From Anaerolineae bacterium (GTDB lineage: Bacteria > Chloroflexota > Anaerolineae > Aggregatilineales > UBA2796), in the NCBI GenBank assembly GCA_019637615.1, contig JAHBVJ010000019.1, positions 110,796 through 174,795 of the forward strand: 64,000 nt of DNA, given 5' to 3'. Shown piece by piece: positions 25,341 through 33,174 of the stretch. The notes beneath the pieces are model-generated. The model worked only from the letters and a program-made list of their open reading frames with translations. It had not been told where the DNA came from and searched no databases. Each line of letters starts with the position of its first letter. Positions within the stretch are counted from its first letter, which is position 1. The position numbers were made by a program, and so were the translations under genes.

Positions 25341-25394
25341 AAGTTAGCTATTGATCCGCGCTTGGATGGCGTTTATACTAGGACACAAGACATT

Positions 25395-25478
25395 GGGGCT
25401 GTGGCGAAATGGCAGCCGCAGCGGACTTAAAATCCGCCGCCCTCAAAAGGCATGTGGGTTCGACTCCCACCGGCCCCA
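25395..25478 (+). tRNA. tRNA-Leu(UAA)
   Basis: The acceptor ggggctg pairs with cggcccc (one G-U). The anticodon arm is gcgga-cttaaaa-tccgc, giving anticodon UAA. A long variable arm (cgccctcaaaaggcat) is present, as expected for leucine. The T arm is gtgggttcgactcccac. CCA is not encoded. Confidence 0.95.
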
Positions 25479-25491
25479 CTCGTCTGAGAAT

Positions 25492-25523
25492 AGTGCTAAG
25501 TGCTAAGTCCTTAGTGCTAAGTA
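25492..25523 (+). repeat. 32-bp heptad-based dispersed repeat, copy 1
   Basis: The repeat is built from heptamers: AGTGCTA AGTGCTA then AGTCCTT, AGTGCTA, AGTA. The same 32-bp arrangement occurs at 29489-29520 and 32208-32239. This copy lies 13 bp past tRNA-Leu. Confidence 0.75.
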
Positions 25524-25551
25524 AAATACACTCGCTTGTGCTGTAGGCCCC

Positions 25552-26481
25552 CTATTCTATTTCAATTTGCCAAGTATAAGTCGTTGCGGTTTGCGTGGTC
25601 GGGTCAATCACGATACTTAACGTGATCCTATTCGAGTTGATCAGTCTATTTGATACCACATCTACGCAGTAATACCACAAGCCACCCGATGCCTCTGCTG
25701 TCACTGCGCCATTTGTGTTTGTTCGCGACAATAATTGGCTATTGCCGTTCAAGACAGCTCTAGCAAGAATTTGCCCATCCACTTTTATCTCGATGCGGGC
25801 ATCTTTCAAGTAACCCCACTTTTCCGCGTTGTGGTTTGAGTTGTCGATATTGATACACACTTCGCGCTCGGCTAGTTTGTACGGATTCTTAGCCCCTCTC
25901 AAGCCGAGCACGGTCAACGGGAACTCTCCTACTGGCTTGGTCACGTTCAAAGGAAGGTATGGACAACCAACATCGCAACTGAAGCTCAAATGAAGTTTGA
26001 TTGCGTAAACCTGAGCTTCGCTAGTATCGACCCTCACCTGAACTTGATAGCCGGGTCTGCTTTGAAGGCAGCGGTTGCCTTTGATCGCGTTCGGTAGCCC
26101 TATCGAGTACGAATAATATGAGTAGATATCTAGGTGCATCGGGTGTGCGAAGGTGTAAGGTTCGGCTACGTCGATAGCCTTGAACGGGTCATAGCCATCG
26201 TAAAGGACACCATCGCAAAGTTGGCTCACGAACGCGGCGATACTTTCCGGCGATGCTTGAAATTCCAACATCAAATAGCCACCACGCCCCAAATGACCAT
26301 CAAAAGATAGGTTTGCGGCATCCGTCGGTACTGGAATACTCAAGGAGTCATTGATTTTGTCTAACGTCCAATGTTCAGGTGTGAAAGCTCGAACGAAGGA
26401 CATATAAACCCCTAGGATGAGTGCGCCTAAAAGCAGGAGTAAGAGGAGAATACTCGCAACGCAACCAGTTTTGCTATTCAT
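25552..26481 (-). CDS. Membrane-anchored protein of unknown function
   Basis: This 309-aa protein has an N-terminal membrane segment (CVASILLLLLLLGALILGVYM) and a large outside domain. That domain contains several Cys (for example FVSQLCDGVLYDGY, LSFSCDVGCPYLPL, WYYCVDVV) and is rich in beta-prone residues, so it may form disulfides. No known domain was recognised. ATG 26481 is preferred over GTG 26490. The base composition is less GC-rich than in neighbouring genes, which may point to a separate history. It stands alone between tRNA-Leu and a divergent nucleotidyltransferase gene. Confidence 0.65.
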   Translation of the reverse strand: MNSKTGCVASILLLLLLLGALILGVYMSFVRAFTPEHWTLDKINDSLSIPVPTDAANLSFDGHLGRGGYLMLEFQASPESIAAFVSQLCDGVLYDGYDPFKAIDVAEPYTFAHPMHLDIYSYYSYSIGLPNAIKGNRCLQSRPGYQVQVRVDTSEAQVYAIKLHLSFSCDVGCPYLPLNVTKPVGEFPLTVLGLRGAKNPYKLAEREVCINIDNSNHNAEKWGYLKDARIEIKVDGQILARAVLNGNSQLLSRTNTNGAVTAEASGGLWYYCVDVVSNRLINSNRITLSIVIDPTTQTATTYTWQIEIE

Positions 26482-26685
26482 GGGATGCACACCGACTTTC
26501 GATAGTTAGCTTTTGAAATTCTCTCCCACTACTGGATGAGAGATCAACTCTCCTTTGCCAACGAGATGCCAACGCAACAAAGGCAGCGCATCGTTATCGT
26601 TACCCAAGCTATTCATAATCTGAGGTATCCTCATACTCGTCTCCAAGTTTTGGAGGTCATCCTCTCGTCACTAGGTAAACTACTT

Positions 26686-27507
26686 ATGCTGCCCCAACAA
26701 GAACTCATCAGCCGACTACGTGACCTTTGCCAGCAAGATACGCGCATCGTGGCGGCGACGCTGTACGGATCGTTCGCGATGGGCGAGGCGGATAAAAATT
26801 CGGATATCGAGTGCGTGCTGTTCATCGACAGCAGCGCCTTGCCGAGCTTCGACAAACGCGGCTGGATCGATCAGATCGCGCCGACGCTGGCCTTCTTCAA
26901 GGATGATTTCGGGCACTACACGGCGATCTTCGACTCGTTGATTCGCGGCGAGTTTCATTTTGATCCCGCCGAGAGCATTCCGAACGCGGCGACGTGGCAG
27001 GGCAACGCATGGTTCCCGTCGGCGGAACATGCCATCGTGATCGACCGCACGGGAGCACTGCACACCGCAATGCAGCCGTTGTTTGGCCCGCCGCCGGAGC
27101 GTGATAATGCGGAAACTGTCGAGCGGTTCATGTACAACTTCGCGAATATCGTGCTGTTCGGCCTGAACACGCTGGAACGGGGCGAACTGGCACGCACGTT
27201 TGAACTGCTCGGCGGGCTGCATCGCCTCCTGTTGTGGATGGCGCGCTTGGTGGAAGGCAGCATCGCGCATTGGCCTACGCCGTCGAGAAAAATTGAGGCC
27301 GAGATTTCGGGACAAGCCTATAAGCGCTTGGCTGAATGCACAGCGCGGCTGGATCGAGGCGATCTGGCGCGTGCCTACCGCGCCACGTGGACATGGGGCA
27401 GCGAGATGATCCGCACGTTGGCGGCACGGCATCAGATCGCGGTGCCGGAAACGCTGTTCGCGCGGATCACGCAGACACACTTCCCAGACGGTGACTCAGC
27501 CCACTAA
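26686..27507 (+). CDS. Nucleotidyltransferase, lincosamide (LnuB/LnuF)-like
   Basis: This 273-aa protein, close to the 267-aa LnuB length, starts MLPQQELISRLRDLCQQDTR. It has the nucleotidyltransferase core LYGSFAMGEADKNSDIECVLF (GSx10DxD metal site) and the C-terminal helical domain ARTFELLGGLHRLLLWMARLVEG. Family members adenylylate lincosamides such as lincomycin. A true resistance role in this organism is an inference from the family only, and related chromosomal copies may have other substrates. ATG 26686 is chosen by alignment with the family start. The end overlaps the converging aldo/keto reductase gene by 12 bases. Confidence 0.75.
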   Translation: MLPQQELISRLRDLCQQDTRIVAATLYGSFAMGEADKNSDIECVLFIDSSALPSFDKRGWIDQIAPTLAFFKDDFGHYTAIFDSLIRGEFHFDPAESIPNAATWQGNAWFPSAEHAIVIDRTGALHTAMQPLFGPPPERDNAETVERFMYNFANIVLFGLNTLERGELARTFELLGGLHRLLLWMARLVEGSIAHWPTPSRKIEAEISGQAYKRLAECTARLDRGDLARAYRATWTWGSEMIRTLAARHQIAVPETLFARITQTHFPDGDSAH

Positions 27508-28455
27508 CCACGCGACCCGATCTGGCGTGAGATCGAGCGTCATAGCGTCCATATTCTGCTGGAATTCCGCCGCGCTGTTGCAACCGACGATGGCGTACAT
27601 ATTCAGCGACTGATTCAGCACGTAGGCCATCGCGACCTGCGCAACCGTCAAGCCCATATCCGTGCCAAGCTGCTGAACGCGCTCAAGACGCTGGAAATTG
27701 GGTTCGATACCGTACGTCGTAGCACAGAGCGCGTCGAAGTAGTCGGTGAAGGTGGTCAGGTTATCGCGCCGGAAGCGACCGGAAAAGAAGCCGCCCGCCA
27801 GACTCGACCACGCGAAGATCGGCATCTGGTTGGCTTGATACCACGCTTTCGCCGCCGCATCGTTGCTGATGCTGATGCAACCTGACCACGGCGGCTGCGC
27901 CTGTTCCGCCAAGCTAAAGTTGGGACTGCTGCATGCGAAGGGCACCAGCCCATGCGCAGCGGCGTAGTCGTTGGCGGCTTGCAGGCGCTCGTGTGACCAG
28001 TTCGAGCCGCCAAAAGCATGGATGCGTCCGGCGCTTTTCTGCTCGTTGAGCATGTCGATGATGGGGCCGACGGGCACCTCAGGATCGTCGCGATGGAGCA
28101 GATAGAGATCGATGTAGTCGAACTCGAAGGATTCAAGCGATTTCCGTATGTCAGCATCGATGGCTTCCGGCGTCACGCGCTTGGGATTGTCTTTGCTAGG
28201 ATGCGCGCCTTTGCCGATGATGACAACCTGATCACGTATCCCGCGTGAATTTACCCATTTTCCAACGATCCCTTCGTTCGTGCCGCCACCATAGACACGC
28301 GCGGTGTCGAAGGTGGTGCAGCCGAGCGCGCGGATCGAATCCAGCAGGTCGAACCCCCACTCTACTTTGTCAGGACTGATCATAAGCGTGCCCTGCACCA
28401 GCCGCGAGATCGGCTTGTCGATACCGGGCACATTGCCGTAACGCATCATGCTCAT
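27496..28455 (-). CDS. Aldo/keto reductase
   Basis: This 319-aa TIM-barrel oxidoreductase has FDTARVYGGG (catalytic Asp and Tyr), FEFDYIDLYLLHRDDP (Lys/His region), GRIHAFGGSNW and NADPH-site residues near AYVLNQSLN. The GGGTNEGIVGKW and VGCNSAAEFQQNM segments fit the YdhF-like aldo/keto reductases. The substrate is unknown. The gene is followed on the same strand, 31 bp upstream in transcription, by a Gfo/Idh/MocA gene, suggesting a shared sugar-alcohol pathway. Confidence 0.9.
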   Translation of the reverse strand: MSMMRYGNVPGIDKPISRLVQGTLMISPDKVEWGFDLLDSIRALGCTTFDTARVYGGGTNEGIVGKWVNSRGIRDQVVIIGKGAHPSKDNPKRVTPEAIDADIRKSLESFEFDYIDLYLLHRDDPEVPVGPIIDMLNEQKSAGRIHAFGGSNWSHERLQAANDYAAAHGLVPFACSSPNFSLAEQAQPPWSGCISISNDAAAKAWYQANQMPIFAWSSLAGGFFSGRFRRDNLTTFTDYFDALCATTYGIEPNFQRLERVQQLGTDMGLTVAQVAMAYVLNQSLNMYAIVGCNSAAEFQQNMDAMTLDLTPDRVAWLVG

Positions 28456-28486
28456 ACTCTCTTTTTGACTATTAATGCAGTCGAAT

Positions 28487-29470
28487 TTATTCCATCGGAT
28501 ATTTTAAGCCCCACTGGACGCGGATGGCATCCAGCGTACCCATGATGGCGAGGGTTTCATCAAGGGGCATCACGGCGCTTTCCAGCTTGCCCACGCGCAC
28601 GCAGTTACCGACTTCGGCGGCTTCGTAGTTGTAGCCGTTGCCGAGGAAGGGTAAGTCGATCCGTTCTTCCGGCTTGCCATTCAGCGTAAGCGTGAGTTCT
28701 TTGGCGTGCCACCAATCGGGGATGCGGATCATGCCGTCGGTACCGTAGATGCGGGCTTCGTGCGCGGTGTTGGTGCGAATGGCGGAGGTGAGCAGCGCCA
28801 ATTGACCGCCCGCATAGCTAAACAGGTAGGCGCTTTGCTCGTCCACGCCTGTCGTCGTGCCTAACTGCGCTTGGCTGACGATAGAGGCGGGCGCACCGAA
28901 CAGCATCGACGCCAAGGAGATCGGGTAGATGCCGACATCCAGCAGCGCACCGCCGCCGTTGTCGGGATTGAACAGCCGCCCTTCAGCATTGACGGAGGTA
29001 CGAAAGCCGAAATCCGCCACAACCATGCGCAATTCACCGAGCGTGCCAGCGGCGATGATCTCGCGGGCGCGTACCAAGGCGGGCAGAAAGCGCGTCCACA
29101 TGGCCTCCATCAGGAAGACCTTTTTCTCGCGGGCACGATCCACCATGCGCTTGGCTTGCCCCTGATTGATGGCGAAGGGTTTCTCGCAGATGACGGGTTT
29201 GCCCGCGTCAAGGCACAGCAGGGTATTCTCGCAGTGCAGGTTGTGGAGCGTACTCACGTAAATGGCGTCCACATCCGGGTCGTGGGCAAGCGCTTCATAG
29301 CTGGCGTGGCGGCGCGGGATGCTGTACTGATCCGCGAATTTGTCGGCAGTGGCTTGATTACGTGAGCCAACCGCCGCGATCTCGACATCGGAGAGGGCGG
29401 TCAGGCCAGTCGCGAATTTGTGGGCAATCCCGCCCGTACCCAGAATTCCCCAACGAATCTTGTCGCTCAA
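28487..29470 (-). CDS. Gfo/Idh/MocA-family oxidoreductase
   Basis: This 327-aa protein has the Rossmann start WGILGTGGIAHKFATGL, the conserved EKP motif (VICEKPFAINQGQAK) and the C-terminal domain containing FGFRTSVNAEGRLFNP...GALLDVGIYPISL. This is the family of NAD(P)-dependent glucose-fructose oxidoreductase, inositol and dihydrodiol dehydrogenases. FNPDNGGGALLDVGIYP is typical for trans-dihydrodiol/xylose dehydrogenase-like members. A 32-bp heptad repeat sits 19 bp upstream of the start codon. It probably shares a transcript with the following aldo/keto reductase. Confidence 0.9.
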   Translation of the reverse strand: MSDKIRWGILGTGGIAHKFATGLTALSDVEIAAVGSRNQATADKFADQYSIPRRHASYEALAHDPDVDAIYVSTLHNLHCENTLLCLDAGKPVICEKPFAINQGQAKRMVDRAREKKVFLMEAMWTRFLPALVRAREIIAAGTLGELRMVVADFGFRTSVNAEGRLFNPDNGGGALLDVGIYPISLASMLFGAPASIVSQAQLGTTTGVDEQSAYLFSYAGGQLALLTSAIRTNTAHEARIYGTDGMIRIPDWWHAKELTLTLNGKPEERIDLPFLGNGYNYEAAEVGNCVRVGKLESAVMPLDETLAIMGTLDAIRVQWGLKYPME

Positions 29471-29488
29471 CGTGAACTCCTCAAAGAT

Positions 29489-29520
29489 AGTGCTAAGTGC
29501 TTAGTCCTAAGTGCTAAGTA
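29489..29520 (+). repeat. 32-bp heptad-based dispersed repeat, copy 2
   Basis: Same register as copies 1 and 3: AGTGCTAAGTGCTTAGTCCT followed by AAGTGCTAAGTA. It lies immediately upstream of the Gfo/Idh/MocA start codon, so it is in the 5' region of that transcript. Confidence 0.75.
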
Positions 29521-29591
29521 AAGACAGGAACCGTATTTGAGATGATTGATCGATGGATGGCAGATAATCCTAACGTGTTTTGCAGTGAATG

Positions 29592-30173
29592 CTATGAGGC
29601 TGTAGACGGATTTTCGGTTCCAGATTCGATAGCGAGACGGCAGTCGCGGAAGATGCGGGCGAGGTCGTCAAGCTGGTAATGGGCGTTGAGGCCGCTCGGA
29701 TTGGGGAGCACCCACAACTGCGCCGAGGCTAGATCGTGCGGTTGGCGACCCATGACGGCACGCGGTTGGTTGAAGGCCGACCGATAGGCGCTGACGCCAA
29801 GCACGGCTACCGCACGCGGGCGATAGGTCTGAATGGTGCGTAGGAGCCGTTCGCCACCCGCCGCTAATTCACCCGGTGTGAGTTCGTCGGCACGGGCGGT
29901 GGCACGGTTGACGAGGTTGGTGATCCCGTAGCCACGCGCCAATAACTCGCGCTTGTCGGCGGGCGCGAGCAACCGATCCGTGTAGCCAGCGCGGTACAGC
30001 GTAGGCCAGAAACGGTTGCCGGGGCGGGCGAAATTATGCCCAGTGTAGCCAGAGTACAAGCCGGGGTTGATGCCGCAGAATAGCAACGTCAGCCCCTCAG
30101 CAATGACATCTTCGGTCGGTTTGCCGTAGGAGGCCAGCAGATCAGCGCGGGTGGGTTTGGGCAGATTGGTCAC
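29592..30173 (-). CDS. mug: Mismatch-specific uracil/thymine-DNA glycosylase (MUG/TDG type)
   Basis: This 193-aa protein has LFCGINPGLYSGYTGHNFARPGNRFWPTL, containing the GINPG catalytic-site motif of family 2 uracil-DNA glycosylases. The second conserved loop LPNPSGLNAHY (NPSGLN) is also present. The enzyme removes U or T mispaired with G. Length and motifs match the family. No repair gene is adjacent. It is divergent from acs. Confidence 0.92.
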   Translation of the reverse strand: MTNLPKPTRADLLASYGKPTEDVIAEGLTLLFCGINPGLYSGYTGHNFARPGNRFWPTLYRAGYTDRLLAPADKRELLARGYGITNLVNRATARADELTPGELAAGGERLLRTIQTYRPRAVAVLGVSAYRSAFNQPRAVMGRQPHDLASAQLWVLPNPSGLNAHYQLDDLARIFRDCRLAIESGTENPSTAS

Positions 30174-30289
30174 GTTTCGTTCCTCGTCTTTGAGTGGCAG
30201 TATTGTAGTGAACGTTGCCAGCTTAGTTCAAGATGCCTAAAATGGATGACATCAAAATTTCCTCGTTTGTTTTTGGGAGAGCATAAAAA

Positions 30290-32191
30290 ATGACAGATAC
30301 CACCACGCCAACCAATACCCAAGAATGGTTTTACCCTTCCGAAGAAGTCCTCCAAGGCGCGATCATCAAAGATTATGACGCCCTATATAAGCGCTCGATG
30401 GATGACCTTGAGGGGTTCTGGGCAGAGCAGGCCGAAACGCTCGACTGGTACAAGAAATGGGATACGGTGTTGGATGATTCCAATGCTCCGTTCTACAAGT
30501 GGTTCGTGGGCGGCAAAACCAACATCGCCATGAACGCGCTCGACAGACACGTCAAGACGTACCGACGCAACAAGCTGGCGCTGATCTGGGAAGGCGAAGC
30601 AGGCGACCAACGCACCTACAGCTATTACCGATTGTGGCAAGAAGTGAATAAGTTTGGGAACGTGCTGCGCAGCATGGGCGTGCGCAAGGGCGACCGCGTC
30701 ACGATTTACATGGGGCGGGTACCCGAACTGATCATCGCGATGATGGCGTGCGCGAAAATCGGCGCGGTACACAGCGTGGTGTACGGCGGCTTCAGCGAGC
30801 AAGCGCTGGCTGACCGCATCGAAGACGCTCAAAGCCGCGTGCTGGTGACGCAGGACGGATCGTGGCTGCGCGGGAACATTGTCGATCTGAAGAAGGTAGC
30901 CGATGAAGCCGTCAAGCGTTCGGCGGTGGTGGAACACGTCATCGTGTACAAGCGCACGGGTCACAACGTCATGATGGAAGCAGATCGCGATTACTGGTGG
31001 CATGACCTGATGGCGCTGCCAATTGCCTCCACCAAGTGCGAAACCGAGGTGATGGACGCCGAAGACCCACTGTTCATCCTGTACACATCGGGCACGACGG
31101 GCAAGCCAAAGGGCATTTTGCATACTCATGGTGGTTACGCGGTGTATACGAGCACCACGCTCAAGTGGGTGTTCGACCTGAAGGATGATGATCGCTTCTG
31201 GTGTGCCGCTGATCCGGGCTGGATCACGGGGCACAGTTATATCGTGTATGCGCCCGCCATCCTCGGCGTGACGAGCTTCATGTACGAAGGCGCGCCGACA
31301 CACCCCTACCCTGACCGCTGGTGGAAGATGGTCGAATATTACGGGATCAACGTGATGTACACCGCACCGACGGCGATTCGCGGGCTGATGCGGTTCGGAT
31401 CAACATGGCCTAACCGCCGTGATCTGTCGTCGCTGCGCTTGCTCGGCTCGGTCGGTGAACCAATCAATCCCGAAGCGTGGAAGTGGTACTTCGACGTGAT
31501 CGGCAAAGGCAAGTGCCCGATCATGGATACGTGGTGGCAGACAGAGACGGGCGGCTTCATGATCACGCCGATGCCAAGCGTGGGCTTGAAACCGGGCAGC
31601 GCGACACGTCCATTCCCCGGCATCGATGTCGATGTGGTGGGCGAGGATGGCAAGCCCGTCAAGGCGGGTGAAGACGGTCTATTGGTGGTCAAGCGTCCAT
31701 GGCCCGGTATGCTGCGCACCGTGTACGGCGACCCTGAGCGCTACAAGAACCAGTATTGGGGCAAGTTCAAGAATTTGTACCTCGCTGGCGACTCCGCGCG
31801 TAAGGACGAAGACGGCTATATCTGGGTGATCGGGCGTATCGATGACGTGATCAAGGTCAGCGGCTACCGTCTGGGCACAGCGGAGGTCGAGAGCGGCCTC
31901 GTCAGCCATCCCGCCGTGGCGGAAGCCGCCGCGATTGGTCTGCCCGACGAACTGAAGGGCAACATCATCTACGCGTACTGCATCCTGCGCGAGGGCAACC
32001 AGCCTAGCCCGCAGTTGGAGGACGCGCTCAAGAACCACATCCGGCACGAAGTCGGCCCGATTGCCGTGCCCGCTCACATCGAGTTCGTCAAGCAGTTGCC
32101 CAAGACCCGCAGCGGCAAGATCATGCGGCGTGTGTTGAAGGCACGGGCGCTTGGTCAGCCGGAAGGCGACGTGAGCACGCTGGAAGAGTAA
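30290..32191 (+). CDS. acs: Acetyl-CoA synthetase (AMP-forming)
   Basis: This 633-aa enzyme has the AMP-binding signature LYTSGTTGKPKGILHTHGGY, DTWWQTETGGFM, YKNQYWGKF...GDSARKDEDGYIWVIGRIDDVIKVSGYR and the C-terminal acylatable Lys in KTRSGKIMRRVLK. The N-terminal extension with WFVGGKTNIAMNALDRH is typical of Acs. It activates acetate to acetyl-CoA through acetyl-AMP. Shine-Dalgarno GGGAGAG lies 9 bases before the ATG. A 15-bp hairpin with T-rich flanks follows the stop. Confidence 0.95.
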   Translation: MTDTTTPTNTQEWFYPSEEVLQGAIIKDYDALYKRSMDDLEGFWAEQAETLDWYKKWDTVLDDSNAPFYKWFVGGKTNIAMNALDRHVKTYRRNKLALIWEGEAGDQRTYSYYRLWQEVNKFGNVLRSMGVRKGDRVTIYMGRVPELIIAMMACAKIGAVHSVVYGGFSEQALADRIEDAQSRVLVTQDGSWLRGNIVDLKKVADEAVKRSAVVEHVIVYKRTGHNVMMEADRDYWWHDLMALPIASTKCETEVMDAEDPLFILYTSGTTGKPKGILHTHGGYAVYTSTTLKWVFDLKDDDRFWCAADPGWITGHSYIVYAPAILGVTSFMYEGAPTHPYPDRWWKMVEYYGINVMYTAPTAIRGLMRFGSTWPNRRDLSSLRLLGSVGEPINPEAWKWYFDVIGKGKCPIMDTWWQTETGGFMITPMPSVGLKPGSATRPFPGIDVDVVGEDGKPVKAGEDGLLVVKRPWPGMLRTVYGDPERYKNQYWGKFKNLYLAGDSARKDEDGYIWVIGRIDDVIKVSGYRLGTAEVESGLVSHPAVAEAAAIGLPDELKGNIIYAYCILREGNQPSPQLEDALKNHIRHEVGPIAVPAHIEFVKQLPKTRSGKIMRRVLKARALGQPEGDVSTLEE

Positions 32192-32207
32192 CGAAGCAAG
32201 TGAAGAA

Positions 32208-32239
32208 AGTGCTTAGTGCTTAGTCCTGAGTGCTTAGTA
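32208..32239 (+). repeat. 32-bp heptad-based dispersed repeat, copy 3
   Basis: Same register as the other copies with T in place of A at several variable sites (AGTGCTTAGTGCTTAGTCCT, then GAGTGCTTAGTA). It lies 17 bp after the acs stop. Decayed fragments follow near 32297 and 32410. Confidence 0.75.
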
Positions 32240-32252
32240 GAAGAATGATCCC

Positions 32253-32292
32253 TGAAATGATCCCGTTGGCTGGTGCGAACGGGATCATTTCA
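32253..32292. terminator. Hairpin downstream of acs
   Basis: A 15-bp perfect stem tgaaatgatcccgtt/aacgggatcatttca with a 10-nt loop. It probably ends the acs transcript and would also stop transcription arriving from the opposite strand. A separate perfect 20-bp palindrome, GGACGCCACATGTGGCGTCC, follows at 32354-32373. Confidence 0.65.
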
Positions 32293-32484
32293 ATCCGGTG
32301 CTGAGTGCTTATAGATAACCGAAATTGATTAGACCTGATCATCAAGCTCAAATGGACGCCACATGTGGCGTCCGTACGATAGGAATAGTCGTTGTTGGTA
32401 CTCTATTAGTCCTGCGTGCTTAGGAAAGACATTCCCCGATTCTCCGCTCCGTCTTCCTGTGGGACATGCGAGTAGCCCTGTTAA

Positions 32485-32760
32485 CCCTGATAAACAGGGA
32501 AATAACATGGCGACCAATATGCTTTGCTCAATGAACCGCCCAGAGTCGCAAAGATCAGGGCGTAACAGGGTTCGGAACAGGGCGACCAAAACCATCAGCA
32601 TTTGGCGTGATGCTTTTCGATACCCCTGTTTTGCCTGATCTGCCTGATAAACAGGCAAAATAACAGACAACGCCATTTTACGCTCAGATGAGCCGTCCTG
32701 AACTGACAGGAACAGGCAATTATCAGGCCATAACAGGCAAGATCAGGCAAATTATCAGGC
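32485..32760. repeat. Cluster of small REP-like hairpins
   Basis: There are four related short inverted repeats: ccctgataaacaggg (32485-32499), gcctgataaacaggc (32642-32656), caggcaattatcaggc (32713-32728) and caggcaaattatcaggc (32744-32760). Between the first and second both stem ends change together (C-G to G-C), keeping the pairing. Sequence around the first two copies is also similar (aaataaca...gcgacca). No convincing gene overlaps this region. Confidence 0.55.
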
Positions 32761-32800
32761 CGCGTGTTCTAGCATGTCGGTGCGAGACATTGGCTAGGGT

Positions 32801-32839
32801 GAAATGGAGTTGTTAAGGTGCGCACAGCGCAACCATTTC
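32801..32839 (-). promoter_or_regulatory. Structured element downstream of the polycysteine ORF
   Basis: On the minus strand, 18 bases after the ORF stop, GAAATGG (32839-32833) pairs with CCATTTC (32807-32801). Between them GGTTGCGC and GCGCACC form an inner stem with one bulge and a TGT loop. No U-run follows, so it is not a normal intrinsic terminator. It may be the regulatory fold associated with the leader ORF. Confidence 0.4.
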
Positions 32840-32856
32840 CCCAAGGGTTGATGTGA

Positions 32857-32961
32857 CTACTTCACATTGCAGCAGCAGCAAGTTGGGCGATGTCGACATA
32901 AAGCCAACCGAATTAAGTAGAGGGATACGACGCCCGGCGGTTTAGTGGTAAACCGGAGCAT
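32857..32961 (-). CDS. Polycysteine short ORF, 34 aa, leader-peptide-like
   Basis: ATG 32961 opens 34 codons that end in LALCRHRPTCCCCNVK, with four consecutive TGC codons. Shine-Dalgarno AAGGAGG (32975-32969) is spaced 7 bases from the ATG, and a near-consensus promoter lies at 33034-33006. The LCRHR...CCCC end resembles cysteine-sensing leader peptides known from Actinobacteria. No plausible gene follows on this strand before the acs hairpin 560 bases on, so either the regulated gene was lost or the transcript itself acts. The run of TGC triplets could arise by chance in one frame, but the promoter and Shine-Dalgarno argue for expression. Confidence 0.5.
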   Translation of the reverse strand: MLRFTTKPPGVVSLYLIRLALCRHRPTCCCCNVK

Positions 32962-33005
32962 GGAGACGCCTCCTTGAGGATAGGAGTCACTCATCCATGT
33001 TGCGT

Positions 33006-33034
33006 AGTATAGCAAGGATGTTTTACAGAGTCAA
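33006..33034 (-). promoter_or_regulatory. Near-consensus promoter for the polycysteine ORF
   Basis: Read on the minus strand: TTGACT (33034-33029), 17-bp spacer, TATACT (33011-33006). Each hexamer matches the consensus at five of six positions. The start point is expected near 32999, giving a leader of about 38 bases before the ATG. Confidence 0.65.
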
Positions 33035-33174
33035 TATACAGAACGTTAGAAGTTCGTATATATTTTCTGCCAAGCTTGCAACTAGGCGGCAATAAGGAGT
33101 TTTGACGAATTTTAGACAATCCGCATTATGCTTTTGATAGCGAGATTGACAACTTGGAAAAGGGTAACTCTATC

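Noticed and set aside
24701..25354. 217-aa plus-strand frame overlapping the LysE gene
   Set aside because: Arg-rich translation of the LysE gene in another frame; it has no membrane helices, while the LysE frame matches its family.
30383..31303. 306-aa minus-strand frame inside acs
   Set aside because: His/Arg-rich antisense of a clearly coding gene with no domain signature.
32329..32676. 115-aa minus-strand reading frame downstream of the polycysteine leader
   Set aside because: It runs through the repeat hairpins and 20-bp palindrome, has no recognisable domain and lacks a good ribosome binding site. It is more likely a chance frame than the leader's target gene.
32840..33000. Possible structural RNA (tmRNA, SRP RNA, 6S or riboswitch)
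   Set aside because: Several hairpins are present, such as ggtttagtggtaaacc, but no conserved core of any of these RNAs was recognised. The region is better explained by the leader ORF with its Shine-Dalgarno and promoter.
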